This document shows, piece after piece, positions 22,405 through 35,550 of a stretch of 64,000 nt of DNA. The stretch covers positions 4,154,001 to 4,218,000 of the forward strand of contig JAGYXB010000135.1 of NCBI GenBank assembly GCA_022495005.1. Direction: 5' to 3'. Each line of letters opens with the position of its first letter. Positions within the stretch are counted from its first letter, which is position 1. The stretch is from Rhyacophila brunnea. Lineage: Eukaryota > Arthropoda > Insecta > Trichoptera > Rhyacophilidae. The translations under genes and the position numbers were made by a program. The notes beneath the pieces are model-generated. The model did not search any database, was not told where the DNA came from, and saw only the letters and a list, made by a program, of their open reading frames with translations.

Positions 22405-23044
22405 CTGCAAGAAACAATCGAATATATTTATTATGGCACAGGTTTAATTACAAAATTTCGATGGTGTTAGCCATCCAATGAATGGTAATGATTAATAACT
22501 TATAAGTATTATCAGCTTATTCCAGGAATGGGTAGTGTTACAAAATAAAGACCACTAGTGATTTCTCAATTAAACGAAGATGCGGGACATGACTGAAGCT
22601 GTATATTTTGACACAAGAAGAATATGCATGAAAAGCAGTAGTGTAAAAATTATATCATAAGATACTATATTATTTTAACAATGAGGACAACACAACAAAA
22701 AATAATGAATATATAAAGTATGGTATCATCGTGGCATGCGGCATGCTCTTTAGTTGAAAGTAGAAAATCAATCATTCTCTATGATGGCATTAATCATCTA
22801 TTTTTTATATGTTTATTATTGCTTCTTCCACGTCTATTCCATGACTGAGAATTGGGACAACTCAGCAGTGCAATAACTTTGAAACAGCTGTCTATATTTC
22901 AGTCTTTATTCCAGCCTTGGGTAGGATACAAGAGACTTTTCAATGATCGCTCCGCCTCATAAAGGGTGATGATATCATGATAATGTTTGTTCAATGGCAA
23001 AATATCTCAGCTGGAAATATAATTATGCAATGTTGAAATGTTAC
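22405..23044 (-). other. shot intron between CH2 exons
   Basis: A 640-bp intron (donor GTAACA, acceptor TTGCAG). No repeat or ORF of note. Confidence 0.85.
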
Positions 23045-23238
23045 CTGATGTTACGCCAGTCGATCAGATCGGGTCTATTGCGATGTATAAGTGCATTGAA
23101 TGCCATGCCATCCCTCCATGATGAGGTGAAGTCGTTGACTCGGACGCCAGGGTACTTGTCGGTGGAGCGGCGGGCCCAGCGTAGGAGGGCCTCCCTCGCC
23201 GTCACGTTGGGTTCTTGTCCAACTACGATGTCAGAGAT
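23045..23238 (-). CDS. shot: shot exon: CH2 domain, first part
   Basis: Residues about 214-278 of the model. The exon opens after a CCATAG acceptor with ISDIVVG and contains [13 protein letters not shown], then [21 protein letters not shown], the hallmark helix of the second calponin-homology domain of spectraplakins, spectrins and alpha-actinins. In the family, CH1 plus CH2 bind F-actin; CH2 alone binds weakly. It ends at phase 2 with donor GTAACA. A CH1 exon normally precedes this one and none was found within the window. Assignment to the spectraplakin CH2 is firm. Confidence 0.95.
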
Positions 23239-23686
23239 CTATGGAAGAGACAAAAGGAAACACATTAATTCACTCGATCAATTTTATCGATTGAGACACC
23301 AATTCTTTCAAATATGGGGAATAACTGGCTATGGCTTTAATTAAAACTGACTACCAGTTAAAATATGTCCATATTGTCTAAAGAGATTTTAGGCAGTAGT
23401 TATTTACACACACAACTAGATGGGAAAGAATAATTTGAAACGGCTCGTCGTCGGCGGGAGGGTCGAAGCGAAAGAGGGATGTCACCTAAACGTTGGTTCC
23501 ACAAAAGGAAAAAAGCTCTACGGACCTCGCTAAATAATTAGTTCATTTAAAAAGAGATTCACAACTAACAATCCTCACTATTCCGCGCGAAAAAGAAGTA
23601 CATTATCTCCTAATTTCAAAATGCAAACCGCAGTCAAATTGTTTTACGAGTTTATTATATTTTATGTATGATATTATGATTATGAT

Positions 23687-23703
23687 AATATATATATATA
23701 TAT
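23687..23703. repeat. AT microsatellite
   Basis: A run of alternating TA about 17 bp long; a similar run is at 24,956-24,970. Confidence 0.85.
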
Positions 23704-24280
23704 TGGCGATTACCACATTGATATTTATGATCCGTCTTGCTCTATAGCGACTACGTACAGAAATGTACGTTTATATTTCAATTCAAATGCAACTACACTG
23801 CATAACCAACAAACTAATTAAACTCGCTAATTATATTATTATGTAGTAACTGATGCCTGATAGTGTATCATAAGCCAATTAACAACAAAATTAATTGTAT
23901 AGAAAAGCTTTGAACATTAATTTTACTAATATTCTATTAATTAATTAAATGGAGATGCATTTTTCTGCCGACATATTATAAGTAATACTCAAGGATTTTC
24001 CGATTACAATTTATACATTTCGAACATTAAGACTCCACCTAATAAGTAATAATATACCAACTCAATAAACCAATTGCCATATTATATAATAATGAAGAAT
24101 AAAAACGCTTTGAGCATGCAAGTAGCTGTAAATAAAAAAAGCCATTATCGGATGCAATATGACTCGTCCATAAATACATCGTGAGCTTTTAAGAACGAAC
24201 AGGATTCGAAGATTCGACCGCGCATGCAAGTTAATTACACTATTTCGCAAACATAGTGTAGTAAGTCCACCGACAATTAA

Positions 24281-24760
24281 CGATGTATCTCAACCTTTTT
24301 ACACAAGCGGACCACTGAAAATAGGAAAAACGTTTTGCGGAACGATAACGCAGAAATGAAAATATATTATTTATATAGGTACCTAGTACGACCTGATTTT
24401 TTAGGCGTTGCACGGCTTCGTCGCTATATTTGATATCCGTAGCTTCAGCGTTGTTTCGGAGAGACGAAACGCTGCATTGACATCCATTCGGTTTCTCTGT
24501 TTGGTTTTTACGACTGACATGGCCGAAAAAGTCTTCTCACATGAATATGTAGTCGAAAATGAGGACAATAATAATTGGTTTTACAACTAAGAGATGGTTA
24601 TTACTCTTCCAGTAATATAAAAAAATTGTGCCAATGTTTTTATTTTATTTCTGGACACCAGAGTGGCATCAGAAGACAGATCAATTAGATTTTCATTCTA
24701 AAATTAAAAAATTCGCGGAACACCAGAAAATTTCTGCGGACCACCGGTTGAGAAACACTG
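24281..24760. mobile_element. hAT-type MITE
   Basis: The left end CGATGTATCTCAACC mirrors the right end, which on the minus strand reads CAGTGTTTCTCAACCGGTGG. Near each end are matching GGACCAC and GCGGAAC-type words. About 480 bp, no transposase frame. No matching 8-bp duplication remains (ACAATTAA against TGACGTAC), so the insertion is old or an end is misplaced. It is related in its ends to the element at 8,933-9,162. Confidence 0.6.
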
Positions 24761-25333
24761 TGACGTACAATATGAGACTTGTGAAAAACCGGACCGTTAA
24801 TTGTAACTGATTTGGACTGTTTAATTAAAAATAATTAAGACCTAACTTTAAATACGCGATGATCAGAATTAGATTTATAAAAAAAACAGAGAATTAAGCT
24901 AAACTGAATTGAGACAATAGAGAAATAAAGTATCATGGTTGTTAAACATTACTTCATATATATATATATATTATTTTTTGATTGGTCTGTAACGCAAAAG
25001 CGAAAACATAATAAGTAGATATGTACATGTGTAGGAGACACGGAGAAGACTTGTTAAATGGGGTACGGTGAAAGAAAAGATTAACGTAAACGCAAATTCT
25101 AAATTTGAAAAATAAACTGACGAAAAGAAACATGAAATAAAACAAATGATGTGATACTTTCATAATATAACTGGACAGATGATTGTAAAGTCTAAATGTG
25201 ATTTTAGTCAAAATACTGTATGTTAAAGCTAAGCTAAGCCACATCCAAGAATGTTGACAAGTGGCACTGCCTTGTACTTGGTATTTTTTATAGTTCTGAA
25301 TAATCACTGTGACAATACAAAGCAATATTTATT

Positions 25334-25948
25334 AATATTGATTAATTTAATGAAATGCAAATTTTTTTAGTAGGGACTTATTCCACTTTTATTATTTAAT
25401 AAATATGGACCGGTTTCGTCCGCCTCAGAGGGGAATGGGACAACTGGACGCCAGGACAATTGGACGCCGCACTGTCGTAGACACGTATACAGAACATAGA
25501 CGAAGAATTTTAATCAGTTTCTATCTACTACTAGGTAGTTTTAATTCATTTTACTCTTAACATAATGGTTTTTAATGCGGATTGAGAATTACCATGCCTA
25601 AAGGCTTTCTATAAAATAAAAAAATTCTTTTTTCGTTGGGAACTTAAACGTATGCACGATTAAATCATCATTTACGTGTGCATATTTAAATTCTCACCAA
25701 CTATTTAATCATAATATAATAATTTAAATATAAATAATAATATTAAGTATATTTTTTTAAAGTACCTATAACTACCTAACGTATATTTATTTTCGAATTG
25801 TGTGGCGTCCAGTTGTCCCGGCGCCAAATCGTCCTAGACCCGCCTCAGAGGAACATTTGGAATATTTGGATAAACCGGTCCAAAATTATTAAATAATAAA
25901 AGTGGAGTAAGTACTAAAAAATTGCGTTTTATTAAATTAATCAATACT
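25334..25948. mobile_element. Large foldback element with long structured arms
   Basis: About 615 bp with inverted arms of roughly 140-150 bp. The outermost TATTGATTAATTTAAT is identical in both arms, followed by CCACTTTTATTATTTAATAA and GGACCGGTTT, then inner motifs GGACAACTGGACGCC mirrored by GGCGTCCAGTTGTCC. The arms also hold CGCCTCAGAGG in direct orientation. The centre is plain AT-rich DNA with no transposase. Confidence 0.75.
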
Positions 25949-28659
25949 ACAATGCAGTTCCACCATGAATTGACAGTTAACACAAAAATAAATATTTATT
26001 ATTGGCCACTTGTGTTTTGCCAATTGTATAAGTAATTATCCCGTGACAATCGTACCATAGTATATTTGTAATGTAGGTGATGTTCACATTGTCAATTTAT
26101 TTAAGATATCCAAAAAAAATCCCGAGCTTATAAAATCAGTTATACGTTCCTACTACCCACTCGACAGTCTATATTTTCAAGAACTTGTTGAAAAATTTAA
26201 CGGTAAAGACAAAAAAGGAGCCATCAACACATTACACTGCACAGGATGCATGCTATCAAAAAATATACCGTAAGAAAAATAATATATGCATTAAATCAAC
26301 GGTTAATTGTCATCGGTTTGGGATAAAGATATAAATCGCGATTGGTAATAAATAAAAAAAGTTGGTTTAACAAAATGCATGAAGTATTATTTTATTTACT
26401 GTTTAGTATACCGACCAGGGAACACAGAATTCATGGGAACTGAAATACCTAACGGGTGTGGAGTGACAGGAAACCGATCTCGAGTTTTGAAGATTATGGG
26501 ATAAACTTAAACACGTGTCAAGAGTGAGTCATTCTAAGCTTGTCCTTCGTTCTGACAACCGCTCTCGGTTGATGCACTGACGCTCATTCAATATTGGTGT
26601 AGTTGAAGGTTGCAACACACACGTTTGCACGTCTATAACGTGTTTAATTTTCGTATGACACTCACACATTCAAAACCTTGCTTAAAAATGTAGTGTATTA
26701 CGGTATAGGCTATGCTATCTGAATTAAATTTATTAATCTGTTGTGATACCGACAAACGGCGGCTTTAAACACAAACTCATTGGTTTCTAACGCGATTAAC
26801 ATAATGTGAGTATCTTGAGCGTATTGCCGATGAGAAACGCGAGTGGTATGGATCCATTTTAACATTTTTTTTATGGAATTGATTCATTTTAATTAATTAT
26901 TTTTTAGTTTAGTAAGAAATGGGACTTAAGGCACATAAACAGACTACTTAGGTACAAGTACAAGGTACAGACACAAATTTAGGTACAAAAAATGTATTGT
27001 TAAATATATAGATGTTTCGGTGTAAAGTCATAATTTTATTTAGTTTTTCTTTGCCTCGTGTATAAAAACACTTTATTTATTCTGTCCAAAATAATTATCA
27101 AAGATAGATAGTAAGAAAGAATTCGTAAGCATCCGTAAAATAAGCCATAAAAAATATTTTATATGAATCCAAAGATAGTGAATCATTTTCACGTTAATTT
27201 GCAACCATTACGTTGAATTTCGTAGGAATAATTTCACGCGGAGTTAAATTAATGGCGGGAGAATGAGAATATTTTTTTAATTTACTACTATTCTAGTCAC
27301 ACCTCGGTAATTCCGTCTCTCTTCCATACCAAGTACATAGACATCTCGTTTGATATTGACTACACAACGCTTCCCAACTCCTATTCCTTAGTAATTAATA
27401 TTTACAATATTCGTCGTTTATTAGTTAGGAAAATTATCCATTACTGGGACAAGGAACTAGCTCTCTCTAAAACTCTAGAATGTCAATCGAGGTAAAAACA
27501 ATAACTAGTACTACCTACCTACGATCTAAATTCAAAATCTCGTGCATGAATATAGAATGAGATGATGACTTGATGTCTCGTGTTGTTAACGAATCCTACT
27601 GTGAGAGTATTACCAGGATGGAAACATATTATTCCCCACTTGCGTGATACAAACAGATATATAAAATACTTGACATAATATGGAAATATAACCATTGAGT
27701 TGGGATATTTTTAATTGACATATAAATATAATCTTGTGCTTATAATCCTTCTACACATTTTTCAAAGCATTATTAATACAACTAAATGAATTACAGCACA
27801 CACAAATAAAAATGCTTTCAAGGTAACTGGAACGAACGCGGAAGCGCGAAAGGGGATTTTAGTATGACAAGTCGCCACAAGATAAACTATTCACATTCGA
27901 GTGGTTCCTGTTTTAAACGTCAGTAGATGCGCATGTCAAAATTTCAATGACTGTGACTTCCTAAAATATACTAACTAAATAATGAATCGTCGGGGTAAGG
28001 TTAGGTTAGATTAATTGGGGGAAGGGCCCCTATCGAATCGCAATATACAAACTATGTAATCATCTCATGACCAAGTCTTGTTGATTTAAAAATAAATATT
28101 TACCGTATGCACTATAATAGCTGTCGATTCAATACTTAGTTATATTTTCTTCACGTTTTAGAAGCATTGCACTACGTCCGTTGGGTGACTTTCAGGCGGG
28201 CGCCGCAATGTTGTAAAACACTGACATAATTGTCGTATTCCACAAACCAAAACGAACTAGTACTTATTAATGAAAATTGTTTTTAATTTCATATCTCTAT
28301 GCATATGGATGGCCAATAACAAGCCTAATCACAACATATTAAGATCTGTGAGCTAGAATAATATAATCTTTACTATGCTTATAAATGAAGATATAATTAC
28401 GATCTTTGAAAAAGTTAAACCAAGATAAGATACGTCAATTTAAATGTAAAACAATTTAAAAGTAAAGAATCTTTGCTAACTGCATACATGTGGACTAAAA
28501 TAATAATTAATAATACCAAGACAGGATTCGAATTTGTTACCATGTGAATTTTAAAGTTAGTAAAAAGACACCACATAGGCAACAACATTTCTTATTTATG
28601 TGTTGCTACCTGTCACAACTAGAACATACGAAGCAACCGACACTGCGAATTATTTCAAT

Positions 28660-28860
28660 AAGATGCATTATCACTCTGTAGTGAGTGCACCGATTGCGAC
28701 TCTTGGCCGCTGGACATCTATTATTGTCGTCTCCAGGAATTCCTCACCAGCGCGCTGCGTGACGACGCATGCACGGCAAAAAGGAAGACGACGCCCGATA
28801 GACCGTTTGGTCTATAACCGTATCGCAAATCTCCACCAGCCGAGTGGACTCTAGGAATTT
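28660..28860. other. CpG-rich patch in intron
   Basis: A GC- and CpG-richer stretch (GCGCGCTGCGTGACGACGCA) in otherwise AT-rich intron. No ORF with protein-like content on either strand. It might be a regulatory region or the relic of an element; I cannot decide between them. Confidence 0.3.
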
Positions 28861-29869
28861 GCGAGCATAATTATTAGCGTGGTAGAATTTTCACCGCTAT
28901 TATTCAAGTTTAGTGTTAACTTCGAGATTGTGACGACAAGTGTCATGGTACCTATTTTGAAACACAATAACTTCCTACAGTCAATGAAGACCTTCCATAA
29001 TAGCTCCAGATATTTTCAGAGAAACTGACATAGAAATAAAAAATATACTACAGCCTTATAAGTATTGTATGCGAAATGTAAACTATGGTAAATAATAACA
29101 GCTTTACGTGAGACAAATCAGTGATTTTTCGTGCATTCAAGACATGGTAATTTTTAGTGATTATATTTAAGGTAGGTACGTACACTTTCTTCTAATATAA
29201 TTATATATATTCATTTTTTTCTGTTCTTTCTAGTCTTAAAATATTATTTTAGTTTTTGGTTTTTTTAATGCACAAAAAGGACGTCGATGTTCCGAAGACG
29301 TTTTTTTTATTTTAACATGGTAAAAGTCATTTCCACCTAATTTTGACTTACTCGAGTTTACATCTCGCATATGTAATGATCAAATACTCAATCTTATCAT
29401 ATTATTATACGCGTAATCATTCGTTTACATTACTGCACCAATGTATTTTGACTATTACTATAGGCATGCACATCAACTTTTAGTATTACAACACTTAATG
29501 GCGATTCCAAAACGTGTAAACATTAGAATTCGGGGAAATAGAAAATAAGTATGTACGTTGGGCATTGCACCTAAACGGCTACATACAAGGTGGCGGCCTG
29601 TGTCGACGACGTGTTACGTAATGTTGTTTGTGATTGCTCATCTAATTATTCTAAATAAGTATTGTACGACAAACTTTTATGTGATGTTTGCTACTAATGA
29701 ATCTGCATTGCGAAATGACTTGCGTCTGAATAAATCATAAGTCAGGTTAATAATGTTTTTTTCAGCTTTACTCTCATATATTTAGGCTCGTCAATCAAGT
29801 TCTGTTCCACCCACGCCCGCAATGCAGAGCGGTAATGTGTTGGTTTATACACGTTTTTTTTCTTCAATG

Positions 29870-29990
29870 AAATGTTTATTTGGACCCAGAGTATGGATCT
29901 AATAGGTTGAACGAGTGGCTAACATTCATTTCTCACAAAAACAAAAATCTGTTCAATACAACCTCCACTCTGTGAAGGCCCATATGACTC
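29870..29990 (+). repeat. Dispersed SINE-like tail, copy 1
   Basis: The block GGACCCAGAGTATGGATCTA, then AATAGGTTGA.C.AGTGGC.AAC and CTGTT.AATAC.AC..CCACTCTGTG.AGG.CCCATAT is shared with 62,785-62,885, and in part with 61,975-62,055 and 30,310-30,345. The last lies directly behind a tRNA-like head, so the family is probably a tRNA-derived SINE. Confidence 0.6.
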
Positions 29991-30232
29991 CCTTAGGATC
30001 GAACACGGTGATATAATGTAATGTAAATGAAGAAAGTGCTCTCAGATGTATAATCACAATGCATAACACTAAGTACAATAATTGTTCAGGTGAGGCAAAA
30101 CAATAAATGATTTTCTGAGCCGTATCACACGTGCCAGTCCCAATGCTCTTCGCTGCGCACGCACATAGGAGAATCATAGACACAAACACAAATATCCGAG
30201 TAGTCTAGCGTGACATATTATAACAATTTTCC

Positions 30233-30345
30233 GCAGCACAACGGTAATGTGTCAGCTTGTAAAGTCGTGGGTCTCGGTTTCAAATCCCGAGTCTTGCAAA
30301 ACACATGTAGTTTTTTTTTCAATATGTATTTGGACCCAGACCATG
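30233..30345 (+). repeat. tRNA-derived SINE with B box
   Basis: GCAGCACAACGGTAATG (A-box-like) is followed by GGTTTCAAATCCC (30,276-30,288, B box), the layout of a polymerase III promoter, then a T-run and the GGACCCAGA tail found in neighbouring copies. Confidence 0.65.
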
Positions 30346-31080
30346 GAAGTAGTAACAACGGATTGTAGAGTCTATTAAAAAATAATGTATGAATATTATC
30401 TCGGTAATATTTCAGTGTATATTGCCTCAGACTTTCACAGTTATTTGTTTTTGAGCTGTCACCGTGTATTCATTCTTTTCAAGAGTGCACGTGACCCTCT
30501 GGCTCTCCAGGCTAACTACATTTCTGCGTCTCGTAAAAAGCATTCAAGAGAAATCTACATAGGCTCGGGACGTACCACTGGAACGAGGGAAATACTGCGA
30601 CATTGTGCTAGTCGCAGCGTCATGGAATGAAGGGGTAAATTTAGCATTAAATTTCAATTATAATATATTATTGAAGATCTGTGATATGAAGGGGTTTATG
30701 TCGGAGGGATGGTATTGATTTCTTTTAAACCACATATTCGGGACAATTGAATATTAGTTATATTTTACTTTTCACTCATGATATAGGACATACATACTCA
30801 TGCATTTAACAAAAACATAGATGAAAGTTTATCTGTCAATTGTCACCCGGACTAATCGGTCCCGTCATTGTTGAACCTTCCCGAATATTGCTCTCACATT
30901 GTAAGGTGCCAAGTATTTAAAAATTAGTCAAAATTCGAAGCAGTTTTCAACTACAATGTATTATAATATAGTATGTACAAATCAAGTACATACCATACCA
31001 ATAAGCATATTTTCCACATGAATCCTTAAAAAAAATGATAATTATTAAACTACAAGGCAAAGCTCCGAGTTGTTATCACG

Positions 31081-31270
31081 GTTCGCGAGTTCCGCGCAGG
31101 CGCACCGCAGAACATAACCACCTGACGTCACGGTAGGCCGCCCCCGCAAACACATACGTACTACACACACCAACCCGACACTCGCCTGCTGTTTTTCTTC
31201 GCATTTCACCGACCGACCATCCGGTCGGGTACATACCCAACAAACAATACGACGTCTCGTAGTAATGCTC
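31081..31270 (-). promoter_or_regulatory. CpG-dense promoter-like patch with NRF-1-like and CRE sites
   Basis: Within about 190 bp of CpG-rich DNA lie CGCGCAGGCGCA (31,093-31,104), close to the NRF-1/erect-wing consensus, and the perfect palindrome TGACGTCA (31,123-31,130), a CREB/ATF site. The two are 19 bp apart. Such pairs are common at TATA-less promoters. It sits 8 kb upstream of the CH2 exon in gene orientation, where an internal promoter could serve a further isoform. ORFs here look composition-driven. Orientation is a guess. Confidence 0.35.
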
Positions 31271-34200
31271 ACAAATATCTACACGTAGAAATACGTTCGT
31301 TGATGTCGCTAGTCTAGACAAGCTGTCACTTTCTATCGTTGACTTCAATTTAGATGCGAATTTACTATTTGTATTGTTATAAGCATTATATCAGTTCGGC
31401 TAACTATGACATATATATCACACATTGTTAACGCGGCATCTAATTTCCATGAAACGCACTTATAATATTCCAAATTCTTTCTTAATTTACACCCTTAGAA
31501 TATGCTTCCCTTATGTCGTGCAATATATGAATACCCATACATGACGTCACATGGATGGAGACTGTACTATGCTGCATAATATAAGTATACAAAATTCTGT
31601 ACGTATACATGAGTTTGAAACGGTCGAAATTAAAGAAGATATTTAAAAGAGAATTAAGTCAGTTAGAAATCCCGCCTAAAATAATATTTTTCAAAATACT
31701 TTCAAAGCCGTTCCACACTTTCATCAGACCCCAGGACTTCCCCTCTATTTCTAAAAGAAATTCTCCGCCATATTTTCTGTATGATAATATGAGAAGGCAG
31801 CAATTGGATAAGAAATCACAGCGGTTTGCTCTTCGTTCTGTATAATTGAATTATAGGAGAGTGATTTCTAATAATCCAGTATTCTTGAAGTACTTACCTA
31901 ATTGGGGAGCAGCAGTTCTGGATCCGGGTAATCCAGAATGATTATAATAACCAATGAATGTTTTTTTTTTAAATTGCAGTAGGTAAGTAGTTACACCAGC
32001 ATATTAATAATAAATACAGTATTCGCCGAAATGCATGGGCGTAATTCGATATAAAAAAAACATAATAAAATGCAAGGAGACCGCCATCTAATAATTATTT
32101 AATAAACGCCTACATAACAGAAACCTACCTGAATCCACTTCTCGAGGACAGGTTATTCTGCTAAGTAAATCGACACGGAATTAAATTTAAATCTAATAAC
32201 CAAGAATAGATGGATATCAATAATATTACTCCTTTGTCATATTTTTTTCAAATCAGTTTAGTTAACATTATTCGCATCGTAACATTACATCAGTATACAA
32301 TTGTATAAAGTTCTAAGATTATCTACGTAATATAATATTATTATAATTGATTTAAGTTTTGTGCAATTTCTTTTGAGTCGTTTTTAGCGAAACGGGCAAA
32401 CCAATGGTAAAGGCACACTGACAGCGAATACAGTCGGGTCGCAAAAAATAACTCGAATGAAATAGATTCTATCATGTACCCTCGGTCGATAGTACTAATA
32501 ATTTTATATATTATAAATATTGAATTAAATTTTATATTTTACAGTTTTTAAGACTTTCAGATATAAATTATTGTATATTTTAATAAAATTACATAACCAG
32601 CAGATTAAATTTATTGGATTAGAATAAAGGTGGATGAAGACAAAAATGTCTTTTAAGGAGAGCTTCGAATCTAAATAAATAATGAATTCGTTAATTTTAA
32701 ATTTGATTTAAAAATGGTAATAATTAGTACAAAGTAACATTTAAAAATAGTAACTACAAGACGTCTTCGGTCCACTACTATGTAGGTATAGCTCTGGTTT
32801 AGGCATGTTATAAATCAATTTCAACTATTAACTTGTTTTGTTTTTATGGCGTTCTAAATATGGACTTACCTAACGTATTTGACCAAAACTCAAACAAGAC
32901 AAATCGTGGTTAATACAGAAACAAAACCAATATTATCCATAACTTTTATATATATATTTTAAAATGATAAAGTGGGCTTTAAAATACAACCCACGAACTT
33001 AATGTTGCCCGGAAGCAAAATAGAAACAAAAAAAAATCATATTCAAAATATTAATATAATAAATTAGACCGGATAATTTGTGTGCATTTTATTACGTTCG
33101 TGATTCGGATCAGATGGCACAAACGTCATAAGCGCCTTCTGGGCGTATTCACGGACCGGTCGCAGTGCAAAAACTGGTTTAAGTCCCCCCACATAGTTCC
33201 AAAATGCCTACATGCAAGCGTACGTAAACATCGGATCGTTTGTGGGACGTAGTCCGTCGATTTCGATAACAAATTGTAAAAGTTTCCGTTTAGAAAAAAA
33301 AAGTGGAGGGTTGCAGTCTTGAAACATCCTAATTCCCCGGGGAAGACGCAAGAAAACTGGCGAGTGAAATAGATTCTTGAAGACGCCGTGTGGCGTCCAT
33401 ATGCTCAAACTAAGGAGCAGACATGGTCAAACAAGAATCCCCTTCGTACTGACAAAATCATATCATCTCAACATACCTGAGAACGGTTATATCGAGACAA
33501 AAAATCGAAGAGACATAATCACTCGGAAAAACTGTCTAATTGCACCTTTTGCATTTGTACGCTTAATTTATTGATTCTCCACTATTTCCCTGTTAAAAAT
33601 AAAAACTACAAAATTTTATTCATTTAAGTGATTCAAAACTATTGTTTGTAACATAGTAGAGATGAAAAATGTCTGGAAATGAATAAAAGAGAAATAAAGA
33701 CTATGATATATACGCATATATTATAATATATATCAAAATAAACAAAGTCATCAAAATCATTATGTCTAAAAACGGTTGCTAACGAATACAATAGTCAATG
33801 ACAATGATTAGAGACAATATAACTATGTCAATCTTCGATATGATTGATGTCATAAAATCACGGTCAATGCCAGACGAACAAAACCTTCGACGAATCATCT
33901 GTTGTGTGCCCCATTCGCGAATTAAGTGGGCGCCATTTATTATCAAGAATGTTTGCATACCGCTCGCACCTTCATTTTCGTCTCTTTTCTTTATCGGAAT
34001 ACAAAAAAATAGCATAACGTAATGGAGATGACATCATGGCTCTTGCAGTATTACTCAAGACAGTTTTTTTAACCCATTTGGAACCAAGGGCATTTTATTT
34101 GCATTATGAACGTTGTGGTCTATCACAAAGTTATTTTATTTTTCTTTGTGTTACTGCCGACACTTCGTCAGCAAATGACAGCAGTTTGTCTTCAAGACGT

Positions 34201-35479
34201 GTGCTCCCAGAAAAACAATATGTCCACAGCCAGTCAGTGAACAGTTGAATAGAGCTGATATTCAATTTCGTGAACTCAAGAAAATACAGAACAAATTTAA
34301 AGAACATCACAAAAAAACAACATTAACACATAATAACAAAAATACTACATGTCAAACGTCACAAATCAATATAAAAGAAAAGACTCCAATATATCGATAT
34401 GCTAAATAGGTATACTACAACCACTTAATCATTAGTGTTGACAGGCAATAAAAGTATTTTTTTTAATTCCACATATAACCGTTATGGCGAGGAGTGTTCT
34501 CCAAGAATGACCACGTAAGGTTGTAAGACCCATAAACCAAAATGACCAAATAATAATTTGTATAATGGTACCATCTATAAATAGTTTAAGTCACGCTATG
34601 TAAGAAATTTCAAGTTTTTCTGGGGTCAGATGCTAAGGGGTTAACTCAGCATTGCAAGAGAGTTATTGTATCATAGATAGATTTGAACTAAATACAAAGT
34701 AAAGGTGCTTATTAACTTTTAATAGTAAGCTTGAACAAAGTGTTTTTTTTTTAAACAAAAACAATTGGAATAATAATGAAGTAGGACTTACATACGTAGG
34801 TAACCGTTATTCTAAAGAGATATGATTGATTTGCACTAAATGCCGACAAACGCGTTGAATCTAGAAGGCAGTCAGCTTATTGAAATTAATCATTTTACTT
34901 GACTGCGACTCCGTTAACCACACCACACTCTGAGATCCACCAATGGATCAAGAGCATGGATTATTGTGATCAATTAATTTTAGTACCTATCGTAATAGTT
35001 CTAAAAGATTACTCCGTATTATTCTAAATGATTATTATTATATATTTATAATATATTTGTTTATATTATTGTTAATGAGAGTAAATCGAATTTTGTAGCT
35101 GCCATTTAGACATATCACTCCAGAAGTTAGCAAAAGCACCCATGTTCAATGCTTTGAAGCAGAGATCCCCCATTTCACAATATTGTCTCGAGTACGCCCT
35201 ATTTTATCGGAGGTAGGTATTATTAAAACTTTCTACACATACCTAATATGACAATGTATGTTTTAATCAACAAAGCGGGTAAAACTCGTGATACTCGTGA
35301 TATAAATAAATAAACCGAACAAATCAAATCGAAAAAAAAATGGTACTAAAAGCAATCATTCCATTCATAGATGATCAGATCACCGACCATGGTCTTTTGT
35401 AATAGTTAGTAAGCAAAAAACATAATTGAGGGCGCATACCGAGCGCATTACGTATTACAAAGGCGCCATATGTTTTCAG

Positions 35480-35550
35480 AAAAGTTGCCAGCAGAGATTC
35501 GAACCTAATATGGAAACGTCGTGCGTCGGTTCTATCGCTAGGTAACTAAC
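35480..35550 (-). repeat. tRNA-derived SINE head
   Basis: On the minus strand CCTAGCGATAGAACC (A-box-like) is followed by AGGTTCGAATCTC (35,494-35,506), a near-perfect B box, at tRNA-like spacing. Confidence 0.6.

Noticed and set aside
24954..25325. 123-codon minus-strand ORF, hydrophobic
   Set aside because: Hydrophobicity reflects T-rich DNA; it ends in a translated TA microsatellite.
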